A DNA stretch of 7,297 nucleotides, taken from NCBI GenBank assembly GCA_036514635.1, contig DATBWU010000116.1:1-7297 (forward strand), read 5' to 3'. The stretch comes from DASSFZ01 sp036514635. Lineage in GTDB: Bacteria > Chloroflexota > Anaerolineae > Fen-1058. Position numbers and translations under genes: made by a program. Shown here piece by piece: positions 1 to 5,769 of the stretch (within the stretch, counting starts at the first letter, position 1; each line of letters starts with the position of its first letter). Under the pieces are notes generated by a model. That model was not told where the DNA came from and did not search any database. It worked only from the letters and a program-made list of their open reading frames with translations.

Positions 1-25
1 CGGCCGCCCGCGAGGACGCAGGCGT

Positions 26-64
26 TGAGCCGCCTGACATGTTTTGCGTGCACACGGCGGCTCA
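26..64. other. 9-bp inverted repeat at the 3' end of the DUF2270 gene
   Basis: TGAGCCGCC at 26-34 is a perfect inverted match to GGCGGCTCA at 56-64, with a 21-nt loop. On the minus strand the stem begins with the stop codon of the DUF2270 gene (64-62). No T-run follows on either strand, so it is not a classical intrinsic terminator. It could act as a 3'-end stabilising hairpin or take part in a factor-dependent end. The remaining bases 1-25 show nothing I can assign. Confidence 0.35.
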
Positions 65-1147
65 GGCGCGTGCCGACGCCTTGTCCGAGGAGAGGGGCTT
101 GAAGCCTCGACCCAGCACCTCGCGCGCGGGAGCGACGATGACGAAGGCTGCCGGATCGATCTGCTGCACGAGCGCTTTGAGATGATTGATCTCGGTGGTG
201 GTGATGGCGACCATCAGCACGTCGCGCGCGCGGCCGGTGTACATGCCTTCGCCGGACAGGCGCGTCACGCCGCGCCGGAGTTCTTTTAAGATGGCCTGGC
301 TGACGTCCAGGCCCCTTTCGGTGACGATCATCGTCAGGAATTGCGCGCGGTGCGCGCTGGGCCGGTACCACGCCCGACCGCCCTGGCGACGCAGCTCGCC
401 GGATTCTTCGCGGGCGAACATGCGCTCCAGGAATTGGCCGATCCCCGGAAGATCCTCGAAACGCGGGAGCACCTCGCCGGAGGCTCGATGCAGGCCGACC
501 GTCAGCAGGCCGATCAGAAACAGCAAGCCGTTGAAGGTGAAGCCGACGGCCAGCACCAGCCAGCCGGGGATTGGCCCGATGGCCGCGTGGTCGATAATCT
601 GCTCCAGCGACATCGCCGGCGTCGGATGCAACACGTTCTTGAACAGCCAGGCCGCGGCCAGGATCAGATAAATCACCATGTAGTTGCGCCGAAAGCGGCG
701 GCCGAGTGCCTCCCAGAGCGAAATGGTGAAATGGGGACGTAGCAGGTTATCGGCCAGGCTCTCGGCCCAGTCGGTGGCGGGTCCGAACGGCGGCACGAGC
801 ATCGCAGCGAAGAAGTCGGTTTCCATCAACCGCACGCGCGACGTGAATAGTTCATAATAGCGATAGCGCCGCGCTTCGATGTACAAAAACAGCGTAATCA
901 ACAGCGTGTTCAGCGGGATTACTCCGTGCGGATTGGTCGGGCTGCTGAAGGCGAAACTGATCGCCGCTCCGGCGGCGAGCACGGCCCAGTTGGTTGTATT
1001 GTCGAGCCGTTGTCGCCAGATATTGGCTCGCTGCATTTCGCCGCGATAGAAGTGAACCATGGCCGTCGTGAACTCGCTCGCTCTGAGTTGATAGCCACGA
1101 TAGGTCCACACGGGTTCGGCCGGGTCGTGCTGTGGTGTGCTGGACAT
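62..1147 (-). CDS. DUF2270 membrane protein with C-terminal DUF2179-like domain
   Basis: Probable inner-membrane protein of unknown function, 361 residues. The N-terminal two thirds match my knowledge of DUF2270: a conserved stretch reading FYRGEMQRANIWRQRLDNTT (about residues 33-52), a hydrophobic segment, then an EARRYRYYELF patch near 91-101. Hydrophobic stretches near 55-70, 77-91, 157-170 and 195-219 suggest about four membrane spans, with basic residues between them. Residues about 269-352 (from QFLTMIVTERG to VLGRGFKPL) resemble DUF2179, the soluble ferredoxin-like tail of YitT-type membrane proteins. That domain carries the typical GEGMYTG and IDPAAFVIV patterns. I chose the ATG at 1147 because it is preceded by GGGAGAGAGG, with 8 nt between GGGAG and the ATG. 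A GTG at 1162 would add five residues but has no comparable site. The gene diverges from the amidohydrolase gene and stands alone in the window. Domain calls rest on recognition, not on a search. The function is unknown, and a ligand-sensing role for the tail is a guess. Confidence 0.85.
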   Translation of the reverse strand: MSSTPQHDPAEPVWTYRGYQLRASEFTTAMVHFYRGEMQRANIWRQRLDNTTNWAVLAAGAAISFAFSSPTNPHGVIPLNTLLITLFLYIEARRYRYYELFTSRVRLMETDFFAAMLVPPFGPATDWAESLADNLLRPHFTISLWEALGRRFRRNYMVIYLILAAAWLFKNVLHPTPAMSLEQIIDHAAIGPIPGWLVLAVGFTFNGLLFLIGLLTVGLHRASGEVLPRFEDLPGIGQFLERMFAREESGELRRQGGRAWYRPSAHRAQFLTMIVTERGLDVSQAILKELRRGVTRLSGEGMYTGRARDVLMVAITTTEINHLKALVQQIDPAAFVIVAPAREVLGRGFKPLSSDKASARA

Positions 1148-1150
1148 GTC

Positions 1151-1160
1151 CCTCTCTCCC
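1151..1160 (-). promoter_or_regulatory. Strong ribosome binding site for the DUF2270 gene
   Basis: Read on the minus strand, this is GGGAGAGAGG followed by GAC and the ATG at 1147. The spacing (8 nt from GGGAG) is ideal for that ATG and too tight for the GTG at 1162, which overlaps the site. It therefore decides the start in favour of the shorter protein. Confidence 0.65.
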
Positions 1161-1210
1161 ACGTTGTGCGCGCTGAGGATTTCTTCTCCACGAAACGAAT
1201 GTATGCTGCG

Positions 1211-1219
1211 AGTATAGCA
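1211..1219 (-). promoter_or_regulatory. Probable extended -10 promoter for the DUF2270 gene
   Basis: On the minus strand, positions 1219-1211 read TGCTATACT, an extended -10 element (TGn before TATACT, five of six matches to TATAAT). I see no good -35 at the usual spacing, which is common for extended -10 promoters. Transcription would start near 1204 and leave a leader of about 57 nt before the ATG at 1147. It lies back to back with the amidohydrolase promoter, so the two may compete or share a regulator. Confidence 0.45.
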
Positions 1220-1235
1220 CCGAACAAGGCGGCTG

Positions 1236-1264
1236 TTTGCGCGCGCGGGTGAAAACGCTATAAT
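1236..1264 (+). promoter_or_regulatory. Probable sigma70-type promoter for the amidohydrolase gene
   Basis: A perfect TATAAT stands at 1259-1264. A weak -35 (TTTGCG at 1236-1241) precedes it by 17 bp. The predicted start near 1271 leaves a leader of only about 17-23 nt, too short to hold a riboswitch. The -10 hexamer is the strong part of the call; the -35 is poor. Confidence 0.55.
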
Positions 1265-1287
1265 CGCGCGAAACGATCATCGGGACG

Positions 1288-3258
1288 ATGCGAATGAAAG
1301 TGAATACGATTCTGGCGCACGGAACCGTGCTGGTGATGGACGATGGATATACCGTCATCCCCGATGGGACGGTGGTGATTCGGGGCGAGACCATCGTCGC
1401 CGTCGGGCCTTCCGAAGCGATATTGTCTGCGCACGAAGCCGACGAAGTGATCGACTGCACCGGCTGTGCCATCCTGCCCGGCATGGTCAACGCGCACACG
1501 CACGTGCCGATGACGCTCCTGCGCGGACTGGCCGACGACCTGCGCTTAGACGTGTGGTTGATGGGCTACATGATGCCGGTCGAGCGCGAGTTCGTGAATC
1601 CCGAATTCGTGCGCGTCGGCACATTCCTCGGCTGCGCCGAGATGATCCGCTCCGGCGTGACGACCTTCGCAGACATGTACTATTTCGAGGATGCCGTTGC
1701 ACAGGCAACCGCCGAAGTGGGCATGCGCGGCGTGCTCGGCCAGACCGTGCTGATGTTTCCCGCGCCCGATGCGCAATCCTACGAGGACTCGATCGAGGCC
1801 GGGCGCAAGTTTATCGAGAAGTGGAAAGGTCACCCGCTGATTGTGCCCGCCATTGCTCCGCACGCGCATTACACCTGCCCGCCCGAAGTGCTGCGCGCTT
1901 GCGTCGATCTGGCGACAGAGTACAACGTTCCATTGCATACGCACGTATCGGAGACCGCGTTAGAAGTAGAGGAAGCGCGCAAGCAGCACGGCATGCCGGT
2001 GGTGCCGTGGATCAAAAAGAACGGCCTGCTCGATACCAAGCTGATCGCCGCGCATTGCGTGCACGTCGATCTTGGCGAGATCCGCACTTTGCAGCGGGCC
2101 GGGGCGGGCGTAGCGCACAACCCGTCGAGCAACCTGAAGCTCGCCAGCGGAGTCGCGCCGGTGACGCAGATGATCGAAACCGGGCTGAAGCTGGGCATCG
2201 GCACGGACGGCTGCGCCAGCAACAACGACCTCGACATGTTCGAGGAGATGCGGCTGGCGTCGTTCATCGCCAAAGGCGTCAGCGGTGATCCGTTGGTGGT
2301 CCCGGCGCGCGTCACGCTGATGCTCGCGACGATCGGCGGCGCGCGCGCGCTGCACATCGATCATCTCACCGGCTCGCTCGTCGCCGGCAAGCGGGCGGAC
2401 ATCGCCGTCGTCGAGCTGACCGGCCTGCACAATACGCCGCGCTTCCAACGCGATGTGGACGCTGTGTACAGCCAGTTGGTATACGCCTGCAAAGCGAGTG
2501 ACGTTCGCGATGTATGGTGCGAAGGCCGCGCGCTAATGCGCGATCGCAACGTCCTGACGATCGACGTGCCGGGCGTGATGGCAAAGGCGCAGGAGATCGC
2601 CCGACAGATCGACGCTTTCCTGATCGCACGCGAGGGCAGCGTTCTGGATAAACTGGTAGCGGTCGGCGGACTGGCCCAGCAGGAAGCGTACGAAGTTCAG
2701 TTGAAGATACCGATCGACGATCCGAAGGTCATTGAGGAGGGATTGCGTCACCCGGAGATTGTCATTGAGCGATCGTCGGTGCGGCGGCAGTACGACACTT
2801 ACTTCAGCTTCGACGATCCCGCGCAGGGGCGCATTCGTTATCGCGAGGATGAGATTCTGGACGAAAGCGGCGAGATCAAAGAGGCGCGCTACTCGCTGAC
2901 GCTCATCGGTCTGGCGAAAGAGCGCGAATTCGCGCACTCGGTGTTGCTATCGCGCTCGCGCTTCGTGGCGCGGGCCGATCAGTCCAAGCGCTTTTACCGC
3001 GAATACTTCCGCCCGCTCGACGAGCGCGAGGTTCAAAAAGAGCGGCAGCGCTGGCACATTCGCTACAAGGATACCGAATTCGCGTTGAATCTCGATCGGC
3101 TGACGCTACCCGAGCGGCCGGGCTGGTTCTTAGAGATTAAGAGCCGGACGTGGTCGCCGCGCGATGCGGAGGCCAAGGCCGGGTTGATCAACGAGATGCT
3201 AGATCTGCTGGGGCTGCACGCGCGGCGGGTCATGCGTAGCGAGTACGTTGACTTCTGA
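1288..3258 (+). CDS. MTA/SAH deaminase-like amidohydrolase fused to a C-terminal CYTH-like domain
   Basis: Cytoplasmic two-part protein of 656 residues. Residues 1-445 are a full metal-dependent amidohydrolase closest to 5'-methylthioadenosine/S-adenosylhomocysteine deaminases (MtaD type), which deaminate the adenine ring. Visible ligands are H70 and H72 (NAHTHVPMTLLRG), E99, H219 and E222 (LHTHVSET), H256 (AAHCVHV) and D307 (GIGTDGCASNN). NPSSNLKLASG (278-288) is also typical. The usual family length is about 430, so residues 463-656 are extra. They resemble a CYTH/triphosphate-tunnel domain: YEVQLKI at 468-474 in place of the ExExK signature (E469, Q471, K473), RIRYRED at 515-521, LNLDRL near 600-605, and GWFLEIKSRT at 612-621. 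The second acidic position of both ExE-like motifs is changed (Q471, K618), so metal or triphosphate hydrolysis may be weakened. There are two possible starts: ATG 1288 and ATG 1294. The only Shine-Dalgarno-like GGGA (1282-1285) is better spaced for 1294, but the difference is two residues. Substrate specificity is inferred; guanine, cytosine or other ring deaminases of the same superfamily remain possible. Confidence 0.88.
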   Translation: MRMKVNTILAHGTVLVMDDGYTVIPDGTVVIRGETIVAVGPSEAILSAHEADEVIDCTGCAILPGMVNAHTHVPMTLLRGLADDLRLDVWLMGYMMPVEREFVNPEFVRVGTFLGCAEMIRSGVTTFADMYYFEDAVAQATAEVGMRGVLGQTVLMFPAPDAQSYEDSIEAGRKFIEKWKGHPLIVPAIAPHAHYTCPPEVLRACVDLATEYNVPLHTHVSETALEVEEARKQHGMPVVPWIKKNGLLDTKLIAAHCVHVDLGEIRTLQRAGAGVAHNPSSNLKLASGVAPVTQMIETGLKLGIGTDGCASNNDLDMFEEMRLASFIAKGVSGDPLVVPARVTLMLATIGGARALHIDHLTGSLVAGKRADIAVVELTGLHNTPRFQRDVDAVYSQLVYACKASDVRDVWCEGRALMRDRNVLTIDVPGVMAKAQEIARQIDAFLIAREGSVLDKLVAVGGLAQQEAYEVQLKIPIDDPKVIEEGLRHPEIVIERSSVRRQYDTYFSFDDPAQGRIRYREDEILDESGEIKEARYSLTLIGLAKEREFAHSVLLSRSRFVARADQSKRFYREYFRPLDEREVQKERQRWHIRYKDTEFALNLDRLTLPERPGWFLEIKSRTWSPRDAEAKAGLINEMLDLLGLHARRVMRSEYVDF

Positions 3259-3279
3259 TCTCGCGTCCGAACACGTCTG

Positions 3280-3408
3280 AGAGACTGTTTGAAAAGCCGC
3301 CAGATTTACCACCAAGACTCAACCCCCTGAAGGGGGCAAGCGTCACCAAGTCTCTCCAGGTTTTCTTTGTGTCTTTGTGTCTTAGTGGTGAGTTTTCAGA
3401 CAGTCTCT
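3280..3408 (+). repeat. Structured inverted-repeat element, copy A
   Basis: A MITE-like element bounded by terminal inverted repeats: AGAGACTGTTTGAAAA at 3280-3295 against TTTTCAGACAGTCTCT at 3393-3408 (15 of 16 match). Inside is a second pair, ACCACCAAGAC at 3308-3318 against GTCTTAGTGGT at 3379-3389 (10 of 11). A GC hairpin lies at 3323-3336 (CCCCC, TGAA loop, GGGGG). Box 2, GTCACCAAG, is at 3342-3350. Three tandem units follow: CTTTGTGT at 3365-3372, CTTTGTGT at 3373-3380 and CTTAGTGGTGA at 3381-3391. No coding capacity. It is just downstream of the amidohydrolase stop and would be transcribed with it. It shares its plan with the copies at 3411-3563 and 5651-5739. Confidence 0.75.
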
Positions 3409-3410
3409 GA

Positions 3411-3563
3411 GAGACTGTTTGGAAAATCGGGTTTGCACCGCAGAGACGCTGAGATCGCAGAGAAATCTTTTGGAAAAACTCAGCGCTCTCCCCGCACTTG
3501 CCGCTACGCGGCAGCGTGGGGCAAGTGTGCGCCTCGGCGGTGAATCGCGACCCTTTTCAAACA
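3411..3563 (-). repeat. Structured inverted-repeat element, copy C (core reversed)
   Basis: This element abuts copy A. Its left end, GAGACTGTTTGGAAAA (3411-3426), repeats A's left end, and its right end TTTTCAAACA (3554-3563) is the inverted counterpart. The core lies on the opposite strand. On the minus strand it shows ACCGCCGAGGCGC (3541-3529), a long GC hairpin (3521-3490, with TGCCGC/GCGGCA around a 3-nt loop), box 2 AGCGCTGAG (3487-3479), and the tandem units CTCTGCGAT, CTCAGCGT and CTCTGCGGTGC (3462-3435). The outer pair ACCGCAGAGACGC (3437-3449) matches its partner at 11 of 13 positions. Short reading frames crossing it are not credible genes. Confidence 0.7.
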
Positions 3564-3578
3564 CCGCCTGAGGTGGCT

Positions 3579-3609
3579 GGCGCTTCGGCCAAGTGCCGGT
3601 CGCCTTTTT
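3579..3609 (+). terminator. Intrinsic terminator for plus-strand transcription
   Basis: GGCG (3579-3582) pairs with CGCC (3601-3604), and CGGC (3586-3589) pairs with GCCG (3595-3598) around a 5-nt loop. A small internal loop separates the two stems. Five T residues follow at 3605-3609. This is a good rho-independent terminator for transcripts coming from the amidohydrolase gene, although it lies about 320 nt beyond that stop codon, after both repeat elements. It overlaps the stop codon of the convergent PBP gene (3610-3608). No T-run is present on the minus side. Confidence 0.6.
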
Positions 3610-4954
3610 ATCGGGATAGCGCGGCGAGCAGCTGTTGTCCGATCTCGATGGCCGCTCGATCCGATTCGGCGCTGCCCGGCCCCTGTTCGATCAAGACCGC
3701 AACGGCATGTTGGGGTTCGTCGATGGGTGTGAACCCAATAAGCCATAATAGCTTCGCCTGCCCGCTCAATCCCATGCCGGCATGCCAGACGAAGTTATCG
3801 GTCCTGGGCAGTGCTGACACGACTCGATCGACCACGTCGCCCGGTGCAATGCGGCGCGCCGGCGGCCGATCGGCGGACTGCCACGCGCCATCGAGCACCT
3901 GTGTTCCGGAGACGATGCCGGGCGGCGTCAGGTTGCCGCGCCCGGCCAGCGTCGAGGCGACGACGGCCATTTGCAGCGGGGATACGGTCAGGCTGCTCTG
4001 ACCGACAGCGAACTGTCGCAGAGTCTGGGTATCGGTCAGCGCGATCGGCGTCGTAATCGGCTCGCCGCTCTGCAGGCCAATCACGCTCGTCTCGGTCAAT
4101 CCCCAGGTCGAGGCCATTTGCCACAATCCCTCGCTGCCGAGCGCCGCGCCCAGGTCGGCAAAAGGGACAGGGCAGGCAGCACGCAATGCATCGGCCAGCG
4201 TGATCACGTCACTGTCCTCGCGGCAGGCGAGCGACTGTGAATCGATGGCCATTGTGCGCATGGGCTTTTCTGGCACAGTGTCCAGCGTGGCGATGCCCCG
4301 GCGCAGGGATTCCGCCAGCACGACCGGTTCAAGCGCCGTGCCGGGTTGATATTGCCCTTGTGTCGTGCGGTTGAGAAGCGGTGCAGACGGATCGGCGCGC
4401 AGGCGGTCCCAATCTTCGTCGAGTGTGTTCGGATCGAACGTCGGCCGGCTGCTCATGGCGCGGATCGTCGAATCGGGCACCGATAGGACGACTATCGCGC
4501 CGGTATGGCCGTCGAGCAGCGCATCGGCCACGCGCTGCACGCCGAGGTCGATCGTCAGTTGCACGCCTCGCCCGACCGGGTCAATGTGCAGCAGCGCGTC
4601 AACCTGCGCCTGCGTTGGATCGAGGCCCAGCGTGCCGCGCAGCGTGGCATCATACGCCTGCTCGACTTCGGACGTGCCGTAGTTAATCGAATAGTAACCG
4701 GTGAACGGCGCGGCATTGGGGTACAGGTAATGCCGCGTGTACGCGCCCGGCTCGCCGACCGTCTCGACGAGCGTCTCGCCGTCGCGGTCGAGGATCGGGC
4801 CGCGCAGGATGCGCTGCTCCGCCAGGATGCGGCGGGGATTGTCTTCGCGTGCGGTCAGCGCCGGGCCGCTCGCCGCCCAGAAACTGAGCGCGCCGATCAG
4901 CAACACGAAGGCAAGGATCAGCAAGGCGGCGACGCGATTGATGGACGTAGGCAT
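3608..4954 (-). CDS. Class B penicillin-binding protein homologue with degenerate transpeptidase motifs
   Basis: Membrane-anchored, 448 residues. One hydrophobic anchor lies at about 8-28, and the rest faces outside. The fold is recognisable along its length. RGPILDRDGETL (51-62) and GYYSINYGTSEVEQAYDATL (86-105) are typical of the dimerisation region of PbpA/FtsI-type proteins. VQLTIDLGVQ (131-140), GAIVVLSVP and NRTTQGQYQPG (195-205) open the transpeptidase domain, and FAVGQSSLTVSPLQMA (315-330) lies within it. The catalytic motifs are all altered. SxxK reads T206-A-L-E209 (PGTALE where PGSTFK is normal). SxN reads A260-C-P262. KTG reads L396-S-G398 followed by Q399. It therefore probably cannot form the acyl-enzyme and is a pseudoenzyme. 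The frame is open and well conserved elsewhere, which argues against simple decay. It is the last gene of an apparent rodA-V4R-PBP operon, 6 nt after the preceding stop and without a clear ribosome site of its own, which suggests translational coupling. An activating partner for the upstream SEDS polymerase is the likeliest role, but this is inferred. Confidence 0.85.
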   Translation of the reverse strand: MPTSINRVAALLILAFVLLIGALSFWAASGPALTAREDNPRRILAEQRILRGPILDRDGETLVETVGEPGAYTRHYLYPNAAPFTGYYSINYGTSEVEQAYDATLRGTLGLDPTQAQVDALLHIDPVGRGVQLTIDLGVQRVADALLDGHTGAIVVLSVPDSTIRAMSSRPTFDPNTLDEDWDRLRADPSAPLLNRTTQGQYQPGTALEPVVLAESLRRGIATLDTVPEKPMRTMAIDSQSLACREDSDVITLADALRAACPVPFADLGAALGSEGLWQMASTWGLTETSVIGLQSGEPITTPIALTDTQTLRQFAVGQSSLTVSPLQMAVVASTLAGRGNLTPPGIVSGTQVLDGAWQSADRPPARRIAPGDVVDRVVSALPRTDNFVWHAGMGLSGQAKLLWLIGFTPIDEPQHAVAVLIEQGPGSAESDRAAIEIGQQLLAALSR

Positions 4955-4960
4955 TGGGGC

Positions 4961-5602
4961 TTAGCGACGGTCAAGGGGGTGCTTGCGGATTTTGAACAGC
5001 GGCTGCCCCGGCGCGATCAGCGCCTCTTCGGTCACTTCGTAATCGCGACCGGTGACCCAGCGCAGCAGTCCTTCCAGCAATCCGACGACTGCCGGGCAGC
5101 TCGGCTGCGGCTGGCCCAACCCGATGCAGTACACACAGTCGGTCAACTCGAGCGTGAAGTGATCCTCTCGATCTTCGAGGGCGGGCGGCTGGTCTTCGCG
5201 CGCCAGATCGATGTAGTGCAGCAATCGAATCAAGGCGAAGCGCGCGGCAGTTTCCGGCGCGGCCAGCCGTAGCCCGATCCGCAGCAGTCGCAGGGCGATG
5301 TGCGACTCGGCGCGTTTGGCGGCGAACGCACGCCCCCAGCGACGCAGCACACCGCGCGCCCCCTGTTCGCCGAACATGCTGACGATCCCGGCAAACAGCG
5401 CGGTGATATCGCCGCGCGGAATGTCCGGGCGGTCATTGCGGGGGGGCAGTTGATCGATATAGCGTTCCAGGCCAGACAGGCGCAGCACCGCCGTCTGCCC
5501 GGTGCGCTTCAGCAGGTCTTCCACGACCAGCAGCGCGTCGCGCATCTGCGAGTTGGTGAGCCAGCGCTGCGTGGTGCGGGGTGAGGTGATCTGTTCCCTC
5601 AT
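4961..5602 (-). CDS. V4R-like small soluble protein
   Basis: Soluble protein of 213 residues with no signal peptide or membrane span. Its C-terminal part resembles V4R (4-vinyl reductase-like) domains, which bind small hydrophobic molecules or act as sensors. The pattern is LTDCVYCIGLGQPQPSCPAV, then VGLLEGLLRWVTGRDYEV, then IAPGQPLFKIRKHPL. The first part keeps a CxxC-x9-C arrangement (C156, C159, C169), while the later cysteines usual in this family are replaced (EEALIAPGQPLFKI). The N-terminal part (AVLRLSGLERYIDQLPP and MFGEQGARGVLRRWGRAF) matches family members I recall from Chloroflexota. I chose ATG 5602 because GAGGA lies 10 nt upstream. ATG 5638 would add 12 residues but has no ribosome site. 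It sits between the SEDS gene and the PBP homologue in the same direction, 6 nt before the latter, so a cell-envelope role is plausible. The V4R assignment is by pattern only and the ligand is unknown. Confidence 0.7.
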   Translation of the reverse strand: MREQITSPRTTQRWLTNSQMRDALLVVEDLLKRTGQTAVLRLSGLERYIDQLPPRNDRPDIPRGDITALFAGIVSMFGEQGARGVLRRWGRAFAAKRAESHIALRLLRIGLRLAAPETAARFALIRLLHYIDLAREDQPPALEDREDHFTLELTDCVYCIGLGQPQPSCPAVVGLLEGLLRWVTGRDYEVTEEALIAPGQPLFKIRKHPLDRR

Positions 5603-5650
5603 GGAGCCTGGTTCCTCTTCAGTGCCTCTCTCGACCATGGCGGGAAGTGA

Positions 5651-5739
5651 ACCGCGAAGACGCGACCCCGCAAAAAGACGCGGGGCAGGCGGTCGCCAAG
5701 TTTTATCAATACTTTGCGCTCTTGGCGTCTTTGCGGTGA
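5651..5739 (+). repeat. Structured inverted-repeat element, copy B
   Basis: ACCGCGAAGACGC (5651-5663) pairs with GCGTCTTTGCGGT (5725-5737), 12 of 13, and the odd position is a G-T wobble. Inside are a GC hairpin (CCCCGC 5666-5671 with GCGGGG 5680-5685, 8-nt loop), box 2 GTCGCCAAG (5692-5700), and tandem units CTTTGCGCT (5712-5720), CTTGGCGT (5721-5728) and CTTTGCGGTGA (5729-5739). Box 2 is exactly complementary to CTTGGCG in the second unit. It fills most of the gap between the SEDS gene and the V4R-like gene, so it would lie inside the polycistronic transcript in antisense orientation. I cannot see clear outer terminal repeats like those of copies A and C. Confidence 0.72.
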
Positions 5740-5769
5740 GATTTTTCCATTAAACTCGGAGGAGCCTCT

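Noticed and set aside
1265..1287. SAH or SAM riboswitch upstream of the deaminase-like gene
   Set aside because: The predicted leader is only about 17-23 nt and cannot hold a known aptamer of these classes.
1554..2288. A 244-residue plus-strand frame inside the amidohydrolase gene
   Set aside because: It is an Arg-rich shadow of the real gene with no family pattern. Such long false frames are expected in GC-rich DNA.
3365..3391. Tandem 8-nt units considered as a CRISPR array or microsatellite
   Set aside because: The units are too short and contiguous, without spacers, and they recur as part of a fixed structure in three elements.
3382..3564. A 60-residue minus-strand reading frame
   Set aside because: It lies wholly in the two repeat elements, crosses their hairpins and tandem units, has no ribosome site, and its composition follows the repeats.
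3608..4954. Pseudogene call for the PBP homologue
   Set aside because: The frame is intact over the full length, the fold landmarks are conserved, and only active-site positions are altered. A pseudoenzyme fits better than a decaying gene.
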